Assembly (NCBI GenBank): GCA_963701065.1
Contig: OY969558.1
Location: forward strand, 186,001 to 250,000
DNA length: 64,000 nt
Direction: 5' to 3'
Origin: Aquirickettsiella gammari
GTDB taxonomy: Bacteria; Pseudomonadota; Gammaproteobacteria; Diplorickettsiales; Diplorickettsiaceae
A program made the position numbers and the translations under genes. Shown here piece after piece: positions 62,131-64,000 of this stretch; the stretch's first letter is position 1, and the number at the start of each line of letters is the position of its first letter. The notes under the pieces were generated by a model that was not told where the DNA came from, ran no database searches, and saw only the letters and a program-made list of their open reading frames with translations.

Positions 62131-62700
62131 TCAATTTTGCTTAACTAAGAAATTTCTGAGTAATTTATAGTGTCCTGTCGCATGGACTAAACGTATAATA
62201 TTCTTAAGCTGTATCGCTGTTTCATTCAAGCGGATCAGCTGTCGACCCTCGCGATCCGTGCGCGCTTGTTCCTCTGAATCGGTGATAATTGCATCCGAGC
62301 TTACTTTAACCACCACATAAGCATTGTTCAAATTTCTATCCGTTAAACGAATAGCGGCTTGCACATCAGCCTCATTTCTATAAATAGCTCGCCCCATCGT
62401 ATACCTGACTAAGGAGACAACCACTTCCCGCCATTTATGTAAATTGCCACCTTGTGATTGATAAAGCGCAATATAAACCTCGGTACTTTCGCCGCTGTTA
62501 TCGCTTAATAAGTCGCTCGCTATTTGCGTATCGTGCTGCTCTAAACCTATTTTAGCCACAAAGTTATCACGCAACTCTTCTAGCTTTTTTTTAATTCCTT
62601 TTAGGAATAAATTCGCCTGCCAAGGACCGGCTTCAATCCCTTCATCCAATATTTTCTTTATTTCTAAAGCAATCTTAAGTTCCTGCTCAGTATGAAGCAT
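62131..62700 (-). CDS. icmQ: Dot/Icm-associated protein IcmQ
   Basis: 189 residues (Legionella 191). The N-terminal helical part (LKIALEIKKILDEGIEAGPWQANLFLKGIKKKLEELRDNF) forms the IcmR-binding, membrane-active domain, and the C-terminal part (VYIALYQSQGGNLHKWREVVVSL, EADVQAAIRL) an ADP-ribosyltransferase-like fold that binds NAD. The gene just upstream is the probable partner. Confidence 0.93.
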   Translation of the reverse strand: MLHTEQELKIALEIKKILDEGIEAGPWQANLFLKGIKKKLEELRDNFVAKIGLEQHDTQIASDLLSDNSGESTEVYIALYQSQGGNLHKWREVVVSLVRYTMGRAIYRNEADVQAAIRLTDRNLNNAYVVVKVSSDAIITDSEEQARTDREGRQLIRLNETAIQLKNIIRLVHATGHYKLLRNFLVKQN

Positions 62701-62720
62701 ATTGACTAGGCCTCAAGAGA

Positions 62721-62939
62721 TCAACCACAGTGCAAAATTTGCTTAGGTTCACGAACAACAACTTCAATTCCATCCCGCATCGTGTCTAAACAATTAGCAG
62801 CCACGTTCAATGTAGGATTTTGTGGTATTTTTTCACACGCATTGCTAACCTGCTTACTTAAATATTGCAAGCTTCCTAATGTGGTTAACACAACGTCACT
62901 AAAATCACTATCTATTCTTTTACCACTAGAAAAAATCAT
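62721..62939 (-). CDS. Candidate IcmR functional homologue (FIR), 72 aa
   Basis: A 72-residue protein encoded 20 bp upstream of icmQ, exactly where Legionella has icmR and Coxiella its fast-evolving IcmR-like (FIR) genes. It has an amphipathic helix (FSDVVLTTLGSLQYLSKQVSNAC) and a second one (NVAANCLDTMRDGIEVVV). There is no signal peptide. The ATG has AAGGA about 12 bases upstream. I see no similarity to IcmR itself, which is expected because FIR proteins diverge quickly; the call rests on position and size. It is shorter than typical FIR proteins. Confidence 0.6.
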   Translation of the reverse strand: MIFSSGKRIDSDFSDVVLTTLGSLQYLSKQVSNACEKIPQNPTLNVAANCLDTMRDGIEVVVREPKQILHCG

Positions 62940-62998
62940 GGTTAAACTGGATCCTTAATTTTTAGATTGCTACCCTTTATTCTTCACTGCAAACCAAG

Positions 62999-64000
62999 CT
63001 ACAAACGGGCCCGCTTATTATAGGTTATAAACCCTTGTAACGGCGATGCCTCATAGCCGCGCGTTAAACCTATTACTTTGATTAACTCCCCCATTTCACT
63101 CGGTGAAGTTAACACATGGACCTGCCGATTTACATCTATGGCTGACAAAGTATCATAACATTTTTCTATCAACGGTAACAAATCATTGTTTATTAAAAAA
63201 GCAGCCAGGGGGGTAAATCCAGCCACGTTTAGGCCGGCTTGAACAGCCGATTGCGCAAGCCGGGTAAAATCGACGGAGGCCGTTATGTCTTGCAAACCGA
63301 TGAGACACAATGGATCGGTATGTGCTAGGTGGCGGTAGTAACACATCAAGGTCCCCTGGCATCTATCTGGGTGGTAATACTCTCGTGCGGGAAAACCGTA
63401 GTCTATAATCAATGCCAGCCCTTGTAGCAGCGCTGAACCCAGCTTGCTTATCCAAGCGTCTAATCGTAAACAAACCTCAGATTCATAGCGATTTACCTCA
63501 CTAAAATAGTTAGCTCTCAAATGATTTAATAGCGCCACCTGATTAAAGTCGCCAGGTTCAATGAAGCGATAGTTAAAATAACCCTTTTCATAACCCACTC
63601 GCACTTCTTGAACGTGATCTTTAGTCCAAAAAAACTTATCAACCGGCAAGGCATCTACCACCTCATTAGCAATCATAACCCCTTTTAGCGGGGATAGGGG
63701 CCAGTCATCTAACCAATGAATACGTGTTAATAAATGAGGAATGCGTTTTTGCAGCAGGTCTTGCTGACGTGCTTTGAGCGTAGGGCTAATTTCTAAAATC
63801 TTATATTGCTCCGGCAAGCAATTTTCTTTTTCTAAACACAACAATAGATCGACGGCTAACTGACCAGTGCCCGCCCCTATTTCTAAAATATCAGCACTGC
63901 CTAAATCTGCAAAAACCTGCTGGCATTGACGTGCGATGCATTGCGCAAACAAAGGTGAGATCTCGGGTGCCGTTATAAAATCACCCGTTTTACCCAATTT
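62999..64000 (-). CDS. MidA/NDUFAF7-type SAM-dependent methyltransferase, 5' end beyond window
   Basis: The frame is open to base 64000 and the last visible residues (KLGKTGDFITAPEISPLF) match the interior of the family, so the start lies outside; the apparent TTG at 63997 is internal. Class I methyltransferase motif: ILEIGAGTGQLAVDLL, then EISPTLKARQ and VMIANEVVDALPVDKF. The C-terminus includes ALIIDYGFPAREYYHPDRCQGTLMCYY. In mitochondria NDUFAF7 dimethylates an arginine of complex I; the bacterial target is unclear. Probably housekeeping, marking the edge of the icm cluster. Confidence 0.9.
   Translation of the reverse strand, partial: KLGKTGDFITAPEISPLFAQCIARQCQQVFADLGSADILEIGAGTGQLAVDLLLCLEKENCLPEQYKILEISPTLKARQQDLLQKRIPHLLTRIHWLDDWPLSPLKGVMIANEVVDALPVDKFFWTKDHVQEVRVGYEKGYFNYRFIEPGDFNQVALLNHLRANYFSEVNRYESEVCLRLDAWISKLGSALLQGLALIIDYGFPAREYYHPDRCQGTLMCYYRHLAHTDPLCLIGLQDITASVDFTRLAQSAVQAGLNVAGFTPLAAFLINNDLLPLIEKCYDTLSAIDVNRQVHVLTSPSEMGELIKVIGLTRGYEASPLQGFITYNKRARL

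Noticed and set aside
47681..63000. PmrA-type tandem CTTAA boxes upstream of icm genes
   Set aside because: Checked by eye for CTTAA repeats about 6 bases apart in both orientations near the icm start regions; no convincing pair was found.

Overview
The window looks like a chromosome segment from an intracellular gammaproteobacterium of the order Legionellales. It most resembles Rickettsiella, Diplorickettsia or Coxiella relatives. The main reason is an almost complete run of Dot/Icm type IVB secretion genes at 47.7-63.0 kb in the classic order (icmQ-P-O-N-M-L-K-E-G-C-D-J-B, all on the minus strand). Supporting points are the moderately AT-rich sequence, thiamine made by salvage only, several large unrecognised or repeat-rich proteins of the kind that are often Dot/Icm effectors, and gammaproteobacterial housekeeping genes (rne, gyrA, rluB, lpxH, yciB, yciO). 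The genus is inference; no 16S rRNA gene lies in the window.

Layout. 0-4.4 kb: two tandem paralogues, the first cut by the window edge. Each is an array of about 42-residue octotricopeptide-like (OPR) helical repeats followed by a RAP domain, an architecture best known from RNA-binding proteins of chloroplasts and mitochondria. 4.4-8.0 kb: rluB and scpB, split by an exported alkylsulfatase-like metallohydrolase on the other strand. 8.1-11.4 kb: a palindromic element, then a TPP riboswitch controlling thiM-thiE-thiD-tenA, a thiamine salvage operon. 11.6-14.8 kb: a 1062-residue ankyrin-like protein, a probable effector. 15.2-23.5 kb: an AddB-like nuclease and an AddA-like helicase-nuclease for double-strand-break repair, separated by an unknown gene on the opposite strand. 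23.4-31.5 kb: DedA protein, RelE/Phd-type toxin-antitoxin pair, L,D-transpeptidase, drug-efflux MFS, a small unknown, cysS with a first gltX, and lpxH. 31.5-33.6 kb: oxyR divergent from ahpC-ahpD. 33.7-42.2 kb: cvpA, pyrE, gyrA, a repeat-bearing lipoprotein, rne with a long leader, and an acid phosphatase. 42.6-45.7 kb: tRNA-Ala(GGC), a second gltX, yciO, yciB and a BolA-family gene. 45.7-47.7 kb: an unknown 646-residue protein next to icmB. 47.7-64 kb: the Dot/Icm locus, ending against a MidA/NDUFAF7-type methyltransferase that runs off the window.

How the parts fit. IcmO (DotL), IcmP (DotM) and IcmJ (DotN) would form the coupling complex. IcmK/E/G (DotH/G/F) would form the envelope core, IcmB (DotO) supplies an ATPase, and IcmL, IcmM, IcmC, IcmD and IcmN are membrane or envelope parts. 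IcmQ is paired with a tiny upstream ORF at the position of the fast-evolving IcmR-like (FIR) partner. The OPR-RAP pair, the ankyrin-like protein, and the 554-, 184- and 646-residue unknowns are candidate substrates. Three of them share a Ser/Thr/Ala-rich C-terminal end. The most unusual items are the bacterial OPR-RAP pair, the duplicated icmD, the candidate FIR gene, the short DotG with a degenerate repeat domain, and the unknown gene beside icmB.
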